In this document: positions 42,653 through 51,433 of the stretch, piece after piece
Position numbering within the stretch: position 1 is the stretch's first letter
Layout of the letters: the number at the start of each line of letters is the position of its first letter
NCBI RefSeq assembly: GCF_003660455.1
Contig: NZ_QZVR01000007.1
Span: 124,001 to 188,000, forward strand
Reading direction: 5' to 3'
Origin: Nocardioides ferulae
Lineage (GTDB): Bacteria > Actinomycetota > Actinomycetes > Propionibacteriales > Nocardioidaceae
Length of the DNA stretch: 64,000 nt
Translations under genes and position numbers: made by a program
The notes under the pieces: generated by a model
Told to the model about the DNA's origin: nothing
Databases searched by the model: none
Seen by the model: only the letters and a program-made list of their open reading frames with translations

Positions 42653-43147
42653 TCACGGCTGGCTGGTCAGCCAGGTGTATTCGGCCGTCGCGGTCTCGGT
42701 GCCGGGCCGCACGAAGGGTGCGTCGTCGGGCAGCGAGACCGTGAAGGTGAAGGTGGTCTCCTCCTGCGGTTCCAGGAAGCCCATGTCCTGGGCGAAGTCG
42801 CTCATCGCGCCGAACTGGCCGGCGAAGAGCTGTTGACCGTCGCGGCTGATCTGCAACTCGAGGCGGCCGTTGTCGAAGTCGGCGGGCTCGGCGTCCTCCG
42901 CGAAGGAGAGCCGGGAGCTCACGTCGGCGTCGTTGCGGATGGTGACGGTGCGGGTGATCGTGTCGCCCGGCTCGATGTCGGTGACGGACAGGGTCGCGCC
43001 CTGACCGTCGCTGGCCACGAGTCGGATGCCCGAGGACGAGTCGCTCGCGCTGCTCAGCTCCACGCTGCCGACGACCAGGGCCAACAGCCCCGCGCCGAGC
43101 ACGGAAACCAGCGGAAGGACGAGCCTCCGCTTGTACGCGATACCCAT
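42653..43147 (-). CDS. TasA/CalY-like secreted protein
   Basis: This 164-residue protein has a basic start (MGIAYKRRLVLPL) and a hydrophobic signal (LVSVLGAGLLALVVGSVEL), then a beta-rich mature part with IEPGDTITRTVTIRNDADVS (about 57-76) and ETTFTFTVSLPDDA, the pattern of TasA/camelysin-type fibre or surface proteins. A full SipW-dependent signal motif is not obvious. The neighbouring SipW-type signal peptidase supports the assignment, since such peptidases usually process TasA-like proteins. In Bacillus TasA forms biofilm fibres; whether this protein does so is unknown. Confidence 0.7.
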   Translation of the reverse strand: MGIAYKRRLVLPLVSVLGAGLLALVVGSVELSSASDSSSGIRLVASDGQGATLSVTDIEPGDTITRTVTIRNDADVSSRLSFAEDAEPADFDNGRLELQISRDGQQLFAGQFGAMSDFAQDMGFLEPQEETTFTFTVSLPDDAPFVRPGTETATAEYTWLTSQP

Positions 43148-43155
43148 GATTGCTC

Positions 43156-43174
43156 CCGGGTCAGTGTGACCCGG
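43156..43174 (-). promoter_or_regulatory. Palindrome overlapping the ribosome site of the TasA-like gene
   Basis: CCGGGTCA (43156-43163) and TGACCCGG (43167-43174) are exact inverted copies with a 3-bp gap, 9 to 27 bp before the ATG. On the minus strand the second arm ends in the GG of the likely Shine-Dalgarno GGGAG, so a hairpin in the mRNA would partly cover the ribosome site. It could also be a DNA operator, for example for the nearby response regulator. Confidence 0.5.
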
Positions 43175-43281
43175 CTCCTCTCATCTCCGAAGGTATGAGG
43201 GAGCGCTCCACGCACCTTCCACGCTGCGTGCACCGTTGGGTAACAAGGCATCCAGCCCGGTCGCGGGCCCCGAAAGGGAGG

Positions 43282-44184
43282 TCAGGCGAACAGGTCGCCG
43301 AGGTCGGCGACCCGGTCCAGGACCTCCTCGAAGCGGAACTGCTCGAGCCCCATCGGGTCCTCGGCGCCGGCCTCGACCTCGGCCCAGGAGACGGGCGCGG
43401 CAACGGTCGGCAGCTCCCGGCCGCGCAGCGAGTACGGCGCCACGGTGGTCTTCGACCCCGCGTTCTGCGACCAGTCGAGGAAGACCTTGCCGGGCCGCTT
43501 CGCCTTGGTCATCGTCGCCGTGACCTGGCCGGGCTGCTCGCGGGCGAGCTCCTCGGCGACCTCCTTGGCCAGCGCGGTGGACTCCTCCGAGGGCAGCCGG
43601 TCCGGCAGGTCGGCGTACAGGTGCAGGCCCTTGCTGCCGCTGGTCACCGGCCTGGGCCGCAACCCCCGCTCGTTCAGCTTGTGCCGCACCGCCAGCGCGA
43701 CCTGGCAGCACTCGTGCAGACCCGCGGGCTCGCCGGGGTCGAGGTCGATGACCAGCCGGTCGGCGTCGCGCGGCCGACCGCGGCCGTCGACGGTCCACTG
43801 GTGCACGTGCAGCTCCAGCGCCGCGAGGTTGACCAGCCAGGTGAGCGTGGCGAGGTCGTCGACGACCGGGAACTCCAGGGTGTCCCCTCCCCGGGACGGG
43901 CCGCGAGACCCGGTCGTCGGCACGGTCACCGTGCGCACCCACGACGGCGTGCCCTGCGGCACGTTCTTCTCGAAGAAGCTGCCGTCGCCGACCCCGTGCG
44001 GCCACCGGATCCGGGTGACCGCCCGGTCGGCGAGATGCGGCAGCATCGTCGGAGCGATCTGGGCGTAGTAGTGCAGCACCTCCCCCTTGGTGGTTCCCGT
44101 GCGCGGGTAGAGCACCTTGCCGAGGTTGCTCAGCCGCAGCACCCGCCCCTCGACCTCGACCGAGACCTCCTCACGCTCGGCCAT
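43282..44184 (-). CDS. Stand-alone LigD-type polymerase/primase domain
   Basis: This 300-residue protein matches the polymerase domain of LigD (archaeo-eukaryotic primase fold): the N-terminal LSNLGKVLYPRTGTTKGEVL, the catalytic DRLVIDLDPGEPAG (DxD, about 152-165), HxH-region VTSGSKGLHLYADLP (about 184-198) and KVFLDWSQNAG (about 242-252), the third acidic position. It should fill gaps with ribonucleotides or nucleotides during end joining. Its start shares one base with the stop of the ligase gene, so the two are co-translated. No nuclease or ligase domain is fused to it. Confidence 0.93.
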   Translation of the reverse strand: MAEREEVSVEVEGRVLRLSNLGKVLYPRTGTTKGEVLHYYAQIAPTMLPHLADRAVTRIRWPHGVGDGSFFEKNVPQGTPSWVRTVTVPTTGSRGPSRGGDTLEFPVVDDLATLTWLVNLAALELHVHQWTVDGRGRPRDADRLVIDLDPGEPAGLHECCQVALAVRHKLNERGLRPRPVTSGSKGLHLYADLPDRLPSEESTALAKEVAEELAREQPGQVTATMTKAKRPGKVFLDWSQNAGSKTTVAPYSLRGRELPTVAAPVSWAEVEAGAEDPMGLEQFRFEEVLDRVADLGDLFA

Positions 44185-45104
44185 CAGAGGTCCTCCGGGG
44201 TCAGGTCGGTGCGGACGCCCTGGTACGACGGCTGGCGGAGCCGCTGGTCACGGGATGTGTGGTGGGTGTCGACGTCGACCACGATCACCGGGTCCACCCA
44301 GTGGGTGCCGCGCGCGTCGACGCGGGGCACCTCGTCGCAGAACGGGCTGTCGGCCCGGCCCAGCGGCTCGAGCAGCCCACCGAGCACGCGCGCCACCGCC
44401 CCACCGATGCCGCTGCCGACCCGGCCGCGGTAGGCCAGTCCGGCCGCGGTGGGCTCGCCCACCAGCACCGCGCCGAGGCGGCCGGTGGTGCCCTCCTGGG
44501 GCCGCCACCCGCCCACCACGTAGGAGCGGCGCAGCCGGTGCGCCAGCTTCAGCCAGTGCGGGCTGCGCTCGCCGAACACGTAGCGGGAGTCGCGGCGCTT
44601 GCTGACCACGCCCTCGAGCCCCTGCTGCCGGGTGGCCTCCAGCAGCATCGCCCCGTCGTCGTACCCCTCGGGCGCCTGCCAGGTCGGCCGCGGCAGGTCC
44701 AGACCGGCCAGCAGCTCCCGTCGCCGCTCGAGCGGCTCGCCGGTGAGGTCCCGGCCGTCGAGCCGGAGCAGGTCGAAGACCATGTACGTCGCGGGGACCC
44801 GCTCGGCGAGCCGGGCCGCCGTGACCGCCTTCCGCACGTGCATCCGGTCCTGGAGCACCCGGAAGTCGGGCAGCCCGGACTCGTTGAGCGCGATGATCTC
44901 GCCGTCGACCAGCAGGTCGCGGCCGTCGGGCGGCACCACGATGTCGGGCCAGGCGGTCGCGACCTGGTTGCCGTTGCGGCTGATCAGGCGCAGCTCGTCG
45001 CCGGTGAGGTCGGCGAGGATCCGCACGCCGTCCCACTTCACCTCGTGCGTCCAGGCCGCGCCGGTGGGCACGGTGGCGGTCTTGGTGGCGAGCATGGGGC
45101 GCAC
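44184..45104 (-). CDS. ATP-dependent DNA ligase, LigD/LigC-type
   Basis: GTG 45104 gives 306 residues beginning VRPMLATKTATVP, the usual N terminus of this ligase group. Motif I is EVKWDGVR with the adenylated Lys23, motif III is LVDGEIIAL (about 86-94), motif IV is EGVVSKRRDS (about 177-186) and motif V is WLKLAHR (about 200-206). The OB domain follows with YRGRVGSGIG. It should seal breaks after Ku and the polymerase domain act. It is divergent from ku across 108 bp. Confidence 0.94.
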   Translation of the reverse strand: MRPMLATKTATVPTGAAWTHEVKWDGVRILADLTGDELRLISRNGNQVATAWPDIVVPPDGRDLLVDGEIIALNESGLPDFRVLQDRMHVRKAVTAARLAERVPATYMVFDLLRLDGRDLTGEPLERRRELLAGLDLPRPTWQAPEGYDDGAMLLEATRQQGLEGVVSKRRDSRYVFGERSPHWLKLAHRLRRSYVVGGWRPQEGTTGRLGAVLVGEPTAAGLAYRGRVGSGIGGAVARVLGGLLEPLGRADSPFCDEVPRVDARGTHWVDPVIVVDVDTHHTSRDQRLRQPSYQGVRTDLTPEDL

Positions 45105-45212
45105 GGGTCCATCCTGACCGATGCATAGAACTGCCCCCACCGGTCACACTGTGGACTACAGCGGGACGACGGCGGCGGGTCCACCGTCACCCCACGAGCG
45201 GAAGGCAACCCC

Positions 45213-46196
45213 ATGCGTGCGATCTGGAAGGGCGCGGTGTCGTTCGGGCTGGTCAGCGTGCCGGTCAAGCTCTACGCCGCCACCGAGTCCCACGACGTCT
45301 CGTTCCGCCAGGTGCACGCCCAGGACGGCGGCCGGATCAAGTACCAAAGGGTGTGCTCGATCGACGGCGAGGAGGTGCCCTACGCCGACATCGCCAAGGG
45401 CTACGAGACCGAGGACGGCGAGATGGTGATCCTCGGCGACGACGACTTCGCCGAGCTGCCGTCCGCCTCCTCGCGCGAGATCTCGGTCGAGAAGTTCGTG
45501 CCGAGCGACCAGATCGACCCGATGCTGTTCGAGAAGTCCTACTACCTGGAGCCGGAGAAGAGCGGGGCCAAGGCCTACGCGCTGCTGGTGCAGGCCTTGC
45601 AGGACGCCGACCGGATGGCCGTGGTGACGGTGGCGCTGCGCAACCGCACGTCGGTCGCGGTGCTGCGGGTGCGCGACTTCGAGGGCGGTCCGGTGATCGT
45701 GCTCCAGACGATGATGTGGCCCGACGAGATCCGCACCCCCGACTTCGCCGTGGACGGCGGCGAGGTGAAGCCCGCCGAGGTCAAGATGGCCCAGATGCTG
45801 GTCGAGACGCTGGCCGGCGACTTCGACCCGGCCGAGTTCGAGGACGACTACGCCGAGGCGGTCGAGGCGCTGGTCAAGGCCAAGATCGAGGGCGGCGAGG
45901 TCAAGCGGACCGCCACCGCCACGAAGTCCTCCGGCGAGGTCGTCGACCTGCTCGCGGCGCTGCAGCGCTCGGTGAACGCGGCGAAGAAGGGTCGCGGGGA
46001 GTCCGTCGACGAGGACGAGGGCGCCGAGGAGGCGGAGGAGGGCGCCGAGAAGCCCACTGCGAAGAAGGGCGCCGCCAAGAAGGCACCCGCGAAGAAGTCC
46101 GCGGCCAAGAAGTCCGCCTCGACGAAGAAGACCACCACCAAGGGGACCACGGCGAAGAAGACCACGAAGAAGGCCGCGGCGCGCAAGGCCAGCTGA
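45213..46196 (+). CDS. ku: Ku protein for non-homologous end joining
   Basis: ATG 45213 gives 327 residues. The Ku core begins MRAIWKGAVSFGLVSVPVKL, matching bacterial Ku, and continues through the DNA-ring region (YYLEPEKSGAKAYALLVQAL, about 110-129) to about residue 255. After an acidic linker (ESVDEDEGAEEAEEGAE) comes a long Lys/Ala tail with repeated KKxAAKK-type units (about 285-327). Such basic extensions bind DNA and help recruit the ligase in other actinobacteria. Ku homodimers thread onto double-strand ends. Confidence 0.97.
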   Translation: MRAIWKGAVSFGLVSVPVKLYAATESHDVSFRQVHAQDGGRIKYQRVCSIDGEEVPYADIAKGYETEDGEMVILGDDDFAELPSASSREISVEKFVPSDQIDPMLFEKSYYLEPEKSGAKAYALLVQALQDADRMAVVTVALRNRTSVAVLRVRDFEGGPVIVLQTMMWPDEIRTPDFAVDGGEVKPAEVKMAQMLVETLAGDFDPAEFEDDYAEAVEALVKAKIEGGEVKRTATATKSSGEVVDLLAALQRSVNAAKKGRGESVDEDEGAEEAEEGAEKPTAKKGAAKKAPAKKSAAKKSASTKKTTTKGTTAKKTTKKAAARKAS

Positions 46197-46284
46197 GCGG
46201 CCGGGCTGGGCGAACCGATGAGTCCCGGCCCTCGGCCCGGTCGGTCCAGGTGACCGCCCAGACCTCCAGGCCCGAGGAGCCACC

Positions 46285-47073
46285 ATGACCTCCACCACCC
46301 CCGCAGGCACCCCCGCAGGCACCCCCGGCGCGCCCTGCTGGATCGAGCTGTTCACCCACGACACCGACGGCGCCCGCCGGTTCTACGCCGAGCTGTTCGG
46401 CTGGGAGGCGTGGGAGGCCGACCCCCAGTTCGGCGGCTACTTCATGTTCGCGCGCGACGGCGCCCCGGTCGCCGGCTGCATGCCCAACGACGGCACGATG
46501 GGCGGCCCCAGCGCCTGGGGCACCTACCTCCACACGCCGGACGCCGCCGCCACGGTCGCCGCGGTGGCCGCCCACGGTGGCAAGGTCGACGTGGAGCCGA
46601 TGCCGGTCGGCGACGCCGGCACCATGGCGTGGATCTCCGACCCGGCCGGCGCAGCGGTCGGGCTCTGGCAGCCCGCCGACCACCCGGGCTTCGTGGCGCT
46701 GCGCGAGCCCGGCGCGCCGGCCTGGTTCGAGCTGCACACCGACGGCTACGACGCCGCCGTGGCGTTCTACCGCGACGCGCTCGGCTGGGACGCGCGCACC
46801 CACAGCGACGGCCCCGACTTCCGGTTCACCACGAACGGCCCGGACGAGGCGGCGCTGTGCGGCATCGAGGACGCCGCGGCCAGCCTGGGCGGGCGCCCCT
46901 CCCACTGGGTGGTCTACCTCGCGGTGGCCGACACCGACGCGACCGCCGAGCGGGCCCGGGCGCTGGGCGGCAGCGTCACCGCCGAGCCGGCGGACACGCC
47001 GTACGGCCGGATCGCGGAGATCGCCGACCCCGCCGGGCTCAGCTTCCGGGTGCTGGGTCCGAACCGCTCCTGA
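46285..47073 (+). CDS. VOC family (glyoxalase/bleomycin-resistance fold) protein, two domains
   Basis: ATG 46285 gives 262 residues, made of two VOC modules: CWIELFTHDTDGARRFYAEL (about 14-33) and AWFELHTDGYDAAVAFYRDA (about 146-165), each with the beta-alpha-beta-beta-beta unit. This two-module pattern resembles the CFP30B/27-kDa antigen type of actinobacterial VOC proteins. A metal-dependent lyase or dioxygenase role is possible; no metal site is certain. The 3' end overlaps the SDR gene on the other strand by 35 bp. Confidence 0.87.
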   Translation: MTSTTPAGTPAGTPGAPCWIELFTHDTDGARRFYAELFGWEAWEADPQFGGYFMFARDGAPVAGCMPNDGTMGGPSAWGTYLHTPDAAATVAAVAAHGGKVDVEPMPVGDAGTMAWISDPAGAAVGLWQPADHPGFVALREPGAPAWFELHTDGYDAAVAFYRDALGWDARTHSDGPDFRFTTNGPDEAALCGIEDAAASLGGRPSHWVVYLAVADTDATAERARALGGSVTAEPADTPYGRIAEIADPAGLSFRVLGPNRS

Positions 47074-47968
47074 GCGACGCCGCCCCCGACCGCGCCGCAG
47101 CCGAGTCCGGCTGGGCGCGGTCGAGGAGGTGGAAGAGGTAGTCCGAGAGCCGCGGCGCGACCAGGTTCAGCACCTCGCCGACCCGGCCGGGCAGGGTGTC
47201 GACGGTCAGCGGCCGGTCCTCCATCGCCCGCACGACCTTGGCCGCCGCCTGCTCCGGGGTGAGCGCCCGCTGGTCGGCGTAGGCCTCGGTGGGCGCGACC
47301 ATCGGGGTGCGCACCAGGGCGAACCGCATGTTCGTGAACGTGACGCCGTCGCCCCAGGTCTCCCGGCCCGCGATCCGCGACCAGGTGTCGAGGGCGGTCT
47401 TGGAGGCGATGTAGGCACCGAACTTGGGTGCCTTCATCTGCACGCCCCAGGTCACGACGTTCACGACGTGGCCCGAGCCCTGCTCGCGCATCGCCGGCAG
47501 CAGCCCCATCGTCAGCCGCACCGGCCCGAGGTAGTTGACCGCGATCGTGCGCTCGACGTCGTGGAACCGGTCGTAGGACAGGTGCAGGGAGCGGCGGATC
47601 GAGCGCCCGGCGTTGTTCACCAGGTGGTCGACGGCACCGTGCTCGGCCAGCACCGAGGCGACGAGGGCGTCGACACTCTCCCCGTCGGTGAGGTCGCAGG
47701 GGTACGCCGCGGCGCTGCCGCCGGCCTCCTCGATCTCACCGCGGAGCCGCTCCAGCTCCTCCGCGCGCCGGGCGACCAGCAGCACCCGGGCGCCGCGGGC
47801 CGCCGCCGCGCGGGCGGTCGCCTCGCCGATGCCGGAGGAGGCGCCGGTGACCAGGACCGTGCGGCCGGCCAGCGGGCTGGGGGCTCCGGTCAGCGTCCGG
47901 GCGAGGCGTCGCGCCGGGGCGGTCGGCGACTGGAGGAGCAGCCCGAGCGACCGGGGCAGCGGGCTCAC
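47039..47968 (-). CDS. Short-chain dehydrogenase/reductase
   Basis: GTG 47968 overlaps the stop of the ABC permease gene by 4 bp (GTGA) and gives 309 residues. The NAD(P)-binding motif is TVLVTGASSGIGEATARAAA (about 37-56), the NNAG element is in HLVNNAGRSI, and the catalytic YxxxK is in GAYIASKTALD (about 185). An N-terminal extension of about 35 residues and a C-terminal tail enlarge the usual SDR. The tail LLDRAQPDSAAARSG resembles SDRs acting on lipids or steroids. The substrate is unknown. It may be part of the ABC operon. Confidence 0.9.
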   Translation of the reverse strand: MSPLPRSLGLLLQSPTAPARRLARTLTGAPSPLAGRTVLVTGASSGIGEATARAAAARGARVLLVARRAEELERLRGEIEEAGGSAAAYPCDLTDGESVDALVASVLAEHGAVDHLVNNAGRSIRRSLHLSYDRFHDVERTIAVNYLGPVRLTMGLLPAMREQGSGHVVNVVTWGVQMKAPKFGAYIASKTALDTWSRIAGRETWGDGVTFTNMRFALVRTPMVAPTEAYADQRALTPEQAAAKVVRAMEDRPLTVDTLPGRVGEVLNLVAPRLSDYLFHLLDRAQPDSAAARSGAASLRSGSDPAPGS

Positions 47969-49074
47969 GTGCTGTCCCAGCGGAACAGCCTGGCCGAGAT
48001 CAGGGTGACCACGACCGCGAACAGGGCCAGGATGCCCATCGGCAGCAGGGCGGAGGCGGGTCCCTCGCCACGCACCATCACGTCGATCATCCCGTCGTTG
48101 AGGTGCCGCAGCGGCATCGCCAGCGAGATCGCCTGCAGCCAGCCCGGCGCACCGTCGAGCGGGAAGAAGGAGCCGGAGAGGAACGCCATCGGCAGCACCA
48201 GGAAGTTCGCGGCGTTCACCGCTCCCTCCTGGGTCTTGGTGACCGCGCCGGCGAGCAGGCCCAGCGACATGAAGCACAGGGTGCCGACGACCAGCAGCGG
48301 CACGGCCATCCACCACGCCCCGGACAGCTCCAACCCGAAGGCCACCACCCCGAGTCCGACGAAGATCGCCATCTGCACCAGCGCGATGCCGACGGTGACC
48401 ACGATCCGGGCCGCGACCACCGTGCGGGTCGAGACCGGCGCCAGCTGGAGCCGGCGCAGCAGCTTCGACTGCCGCCAGCCCTGCAGCGTCGCGGCGGCCC
48501 CGAACGCCGCGGACATCGCGACCGCCCAGCCGAGCAGGCCGGGGGTGACGAACTGGATGACCTCGAGCGACTCGTCCTCGACGGAGGAGAAGCGCACGGC
48601 GAAGGGCGGGTCGGCCCCGCTCTCCTCGGCGAGGGCCCCGACGTTGGCGCCATCGACGAAGGCGCGCAGGGCTCCGGCGGTGGTGGCCGCCTTGGTCTGG
48701 TCGGTGAGCGTGTAGTGGGCGACCAGCACGCCGTCGTCCATCACGATCGCGACGTCGGCATCGCCGGCGCGGACCTCCTCGAGGGCGGCGTCGAGATCGT
48801 CGGACTCCGTCACCTCGAAGGTGGCCTCGAAGTCCTCGCGGGTCTCGGCGTCCATGGTCTCGAGCAGCGCCACGTCGCCCACCTGGATCATGTCCACGCG
48901 CGACTGCCCCTGGTTGGAGAAGACGCCGCCGAACAGGACCAGGAACATCAGCGGGAAGATCACCGAGAAGAACACCGAGGAGCGGTCGCGCAGGAACCCG
49001 TTGAGGATCGCCCGGGACAGCGCCACGAACGCGGTGGTGCGGGCGCCGAGGCGCTCGCTCGTGCTGGCGCTCAT
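47965..49074 (-). CDS. ABC-2 type transporter permease
   Basis: ATG 49074 overlaps the stop of the ATPase gene by 4 bp, giving 369 residues. An N-terminal helix (SVFFSVIFPLMFLVLFGGVF, about 33-52) is followed by a large external domain (about 55-195) and five C-terminal helices, the organisation of ABC-2 exporters (YhgE/DrrB-related). Two copies with two copies of the ATPase should form an exporter for a drug or lipid-like substrate. It is followed directly by the SDR gene. Confidence 0.92.
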   Translation of the reverse strand: MSASTSERLGARTTAFVALSRAILNGFLRDRSSVFFSVIFPLMFLVLFGGVFSNQGQSRVDMIQVGDVALLETMDAETREDFEATFEVTESDDLDAALEEVRAGDADVAIVMDDGVLVAHYTLTDQTKAATTAGALRAFVDGANVGALAEESGADPPFAVRFSSVEDESLEVIQFVTPGLLGWAVAMSAAFGAAATLQGWRQSKLLRRLQLAPVSTRTVVAARIVVTVGIALVQMAIFVGLGVVAFGLELSGAWWMAVPLLVVGTLCFMSLGLLAGAVTKTQEGAVNAANFLVLPMAFLSGSFFPLDGAPGWLQAISLAMPLRHLNDGMIDVMVRGEGPASALLPMGILALFAVVVTLISARLFRWDST

Positions 49075-49970
49075 GCGCGGTAGTCCCGGCCGGTGACGGC
49101 GAGGAAGACGTCCTCGAGGGTGCCGGTGCGCAGCTGTACGCCGTCGAGGAGGTCGTGCTCGGCCAGGTGGCCGATCACGGCCCCCGGCTCGCGGGTGGTC
49201 AGCACGGTGCCGTCCTCGCTCTCCTCGGCGTCGAGCACGTGCGGCAGCCTCGCGACCTCGTCCCGGCCGAGCTGGCCGGGGGCCACCACGATGCGCACCG
49301 GTGCGTCCAGCCCGCGCACCAGCGCGGTGGGCGTGTCGAACTGCAGGATCCGGCCGGCGTCCATGATCGCCACCCGGTCGCAGAGCGCCTCGGCCTCGTC
49401 CATGTAGTGGGTGGTGAGCACCACGGTGCGGCCGGACTCGTTGAGGCCGGACAGCAGGTCCCACAGGTTGCGGCGCGCCTGCGGGTCCAGCGCGGCGGTG
49501 GGCTCGTCGAGGAAGAGCACCTCGGGGTCGTGCACGAGCGCGCAGGCGATGGAGAGCCGCTGGGCCTGCCCACCGGAGAGGTCCTCGACCCGGGCGTCGG
49601 CCTTCTCGTCCAGGCCGACCCGGGAGAGCCACTCGTCGGCGTGCCCGGCGGGGACGCCGTAGAGCGCGGCGAAGGTGCGGATCTGCTCGCGGGCGGTAAG
49701 CCGCTCGAAGAACGACGACGCCTGCAGTTGCACGCCGATGCGGGGCAGCAGCCGCGGGTTGCGCGGCCAGACCGGCTCGCCGAGCACCCGCGCCGAGCCG
49801 CTGTCCGGTTTGCGCAGCCCCTCGATCATCTCCAGGAGCGTGGTCTTGCCGGCCCCGTTCGGACCCACGACACCGACGAACTCCCCCTCGCCGACGTCGA
49901 GACTGACCTCGTCGACGGCGCGCAGGTCGCCGTAGGTCATCACCAGGTCTCGGACCTCGATGGCTGCCAC
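49071..49970 (-). CDS. ABC transporter ATP-binding protein
   Basis: This 299-residue protein has Walker A GPNGAGKTTLLEM (about 37-49), signature LSGGQAQRLSIA (about 131-142) and Walker B VLFLDEPTAALDP (about 152-164), with the switch His in VVLTTHYMDEAEAL. The C-terminal extension of about 80 residues is as in DrrA-type ABC-2 exporter ATPases. It pairs with the permease that overlaps its end. Leftward first gene of the ATPase-permease-SDR unit. Confidence 0.94.
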   Translation of the reverse strand: MAAIEVRDLVMTYGDLRAVDEVSLDVGEGEFVGVVGPNGAGKTTLLEMIEGLRKPDSGSARVLGEPVWPRNPRLLPRIGVQLQASSFFERLTAREQIRTFAALYGVPAGHADEWLSRVGLDEKADARVEDLSGGQAQRLSIACALVHDPEVLFLDEPTAALDPQARRNLWDLLSGLNESGRTVVLTTHYMDEAEALCDRVAIMDAGRILQFDTPTALVRGLDAPVRIVVAPGQLGRDEVARLPHVLDAEESEDGTVLTTREPGAVIGHLAEHDLLDGVQLRTGTLEDVFLAVTGRDYRA

Positions 49971-49991
49971 GATCCTGACCCTAGTGGTGCC

Positions 49992-51413
49992 TCACCGGTG
50001 CGCGTCGGCACCCCACACCGGGAGGGGCCGGGCCCGTTCGAGCTGGGCGGCCAGCGAGAGCAGGGTCGGCTCGTCGTCGGTGCGGCCGACCAGCTGCACC
50101 GCGACCGGCAGGCCGTCCTCGGCCAGCCCACACGGCACCGAGGCGGCCGGGTTGCCGGCGACGTTCCACAGCGCGCAGTAGGCGATCGAGGGCATCGAGC
50201 GCAGGGCCGCGCGAACGGTGCCGACGCCGTCGAGGACGCCGACCGGCCGGGGGCGGTGGGCGGTCGTCGGCGTCATCAGCACGTCGACCGCGCCCTGGCC
50301 GCCGACGCCCTCGAAGACCCGGTTGGCCGCCGCGGAGACCTTCTCGGTGCGCCGCAGGGCCGCCTCGACCACGCGCGGGGTCACCCAGCGGCCCAGCCGG
50401 AGGGTCTCCCGGGTGCGTCGCTCCAGCAGCTCGGGGTGCTCGACCAGCTCGGCCTCGGCGCGCAGGCCGCCGAAGAACTGCGGCACGAACGCCGCCGTCG
50501 GATCGGGGTAGCGCGGGTCGACCTCCCGCACGTCGTGGCCGAGGTCGCTCAGCAGCCGCGCGGTCTGCTCGAGCGCGCGGACGTGCGCGGGGTCGGGACG
50601 CACGCCCTTGGTCACCGGCTGGGCCGACCAGCCGATCCGGAGCCGACCCGGCTCGCGGCCGGCCGCCTCGACGAAGGAGCCCGCCTCGCCCGCCGAGAAC
50701 CGGTCGCCCGGCTCGCCGCCGCGGATCGCGTCGTACACCAGGGCGCTGTCGAGCACGGTGCGGCTCAGCGGCCCGACCGTGCCGAGCGCCCACCACAGGT
50801 GGGCGGCCGGCGCGGAGGTGACCCGGCCGCGCTGGGGCTTGAGCCCGAACAACCCGCAGCTCGCGCTGGGGATCCGGATCGAGCCGCCCCCGTCGCCGCC
50901 GATGCCGACCGGCACCATGCCGGCGGCCACCGCGACGGCGGTGCCGCCGCTGGAGCCACCGGGGCTCCGGGCGGGGTCCCAGGGGTTGCGGGTGAGCCCG
51001 TGGGCGACCGACTCGGTGAACGGCCAGGCCCCGAACTCGGGCATCAGCGTCTTGCCGACCACCACCGCGCCGGCTGCCCGCAGCCGCCGCACCACCGTGC
51101 CGTCGGTCGCCGCGGGGGTGCTGTTGCCGCGGCCGCCGAAGGTGGTGACCGCGCCGGCCACGTCGTTCTCCTCCTTGATCACGACCGGTACGCCGTGCAG
51201 CGGGCCGGCCGGCTCGCCGGCTGCCCGCGCCCGGTCCCGCTCGTCGGCCTCGGCGAGCGCCGCCTCGGCGAGCACCGTCGACATCGCGTGCAGCGGCCCG
51301 TCGAGTGCGCCGATCCGCGCGAGCGCGGCCTCGGTGACGGCGCGTGCGGTCACCGAGCCCGACGTCGTCAGCTGGGCGGTCTCGGCGGCGGTGGCACGGC
51401 TCAGGTCGGTCAT
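49992..51413 (-). CDS. Amidase (amidase signature family)
   Basis: This 473-residue protein has the amidase signature catalytic triad: Lys in VVIKEEN (about 79), the cis-Ser in SPGGSSGGTAVAVAAG (about 150-165) and the nucleophile Ser in GGDGGGSIRIPSASCG (about 173-188). It therefore hydrolyses C-N bonds, for example of an amide or carbamate, in the cytoplasm; specificity is not predictable. Leftward and monocistronic between the exporter and a secreted protein. Confidence 0.93.
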   Translation of the reverse strand: MTDLSRATAAETAQLTTSGSVTARAVTEAALARIGALDGPLHAMSTVLAEAALAEADERDRARAAGEPAGPLHGVPVVIKEENDVAGAVTTFGGRGNSTPAATDGTVVRRLRAAGAVVVGKTLMPEFGAWPFTESVAHGLTRNPWDPARSPGGSSGGTAVAVAAGMVPVGIGGDGGGSIRIPSASCGLFGLKPQRGRVTSAPAAHLWWALGTVGPLSRTVLDSALVYDAIRGGEPGDRFSAGEAGSFVEAAGREPGRLRIGWSAQPVTKGVRPDPAHVRALEQTARLLSDLGHDVREVDPRYPDPTAAFVPQFFGGLRAEAELVEHPELLERRTRETLRLGRWVTPRVVEAALRRTEKVSAAANRVFEGVGGQGAVDVLMTPTTAHRPRPVGVLDGVGTVRAALRSMPSIAYCALWNVAGNPAASVPCGLAEDGLPVAVQLVGRTDDEPTLLSLAAQLERARPLPVWGADAHR

Positions 51414-51433
51414 GGCCGCACCCTAGTAGTGGG

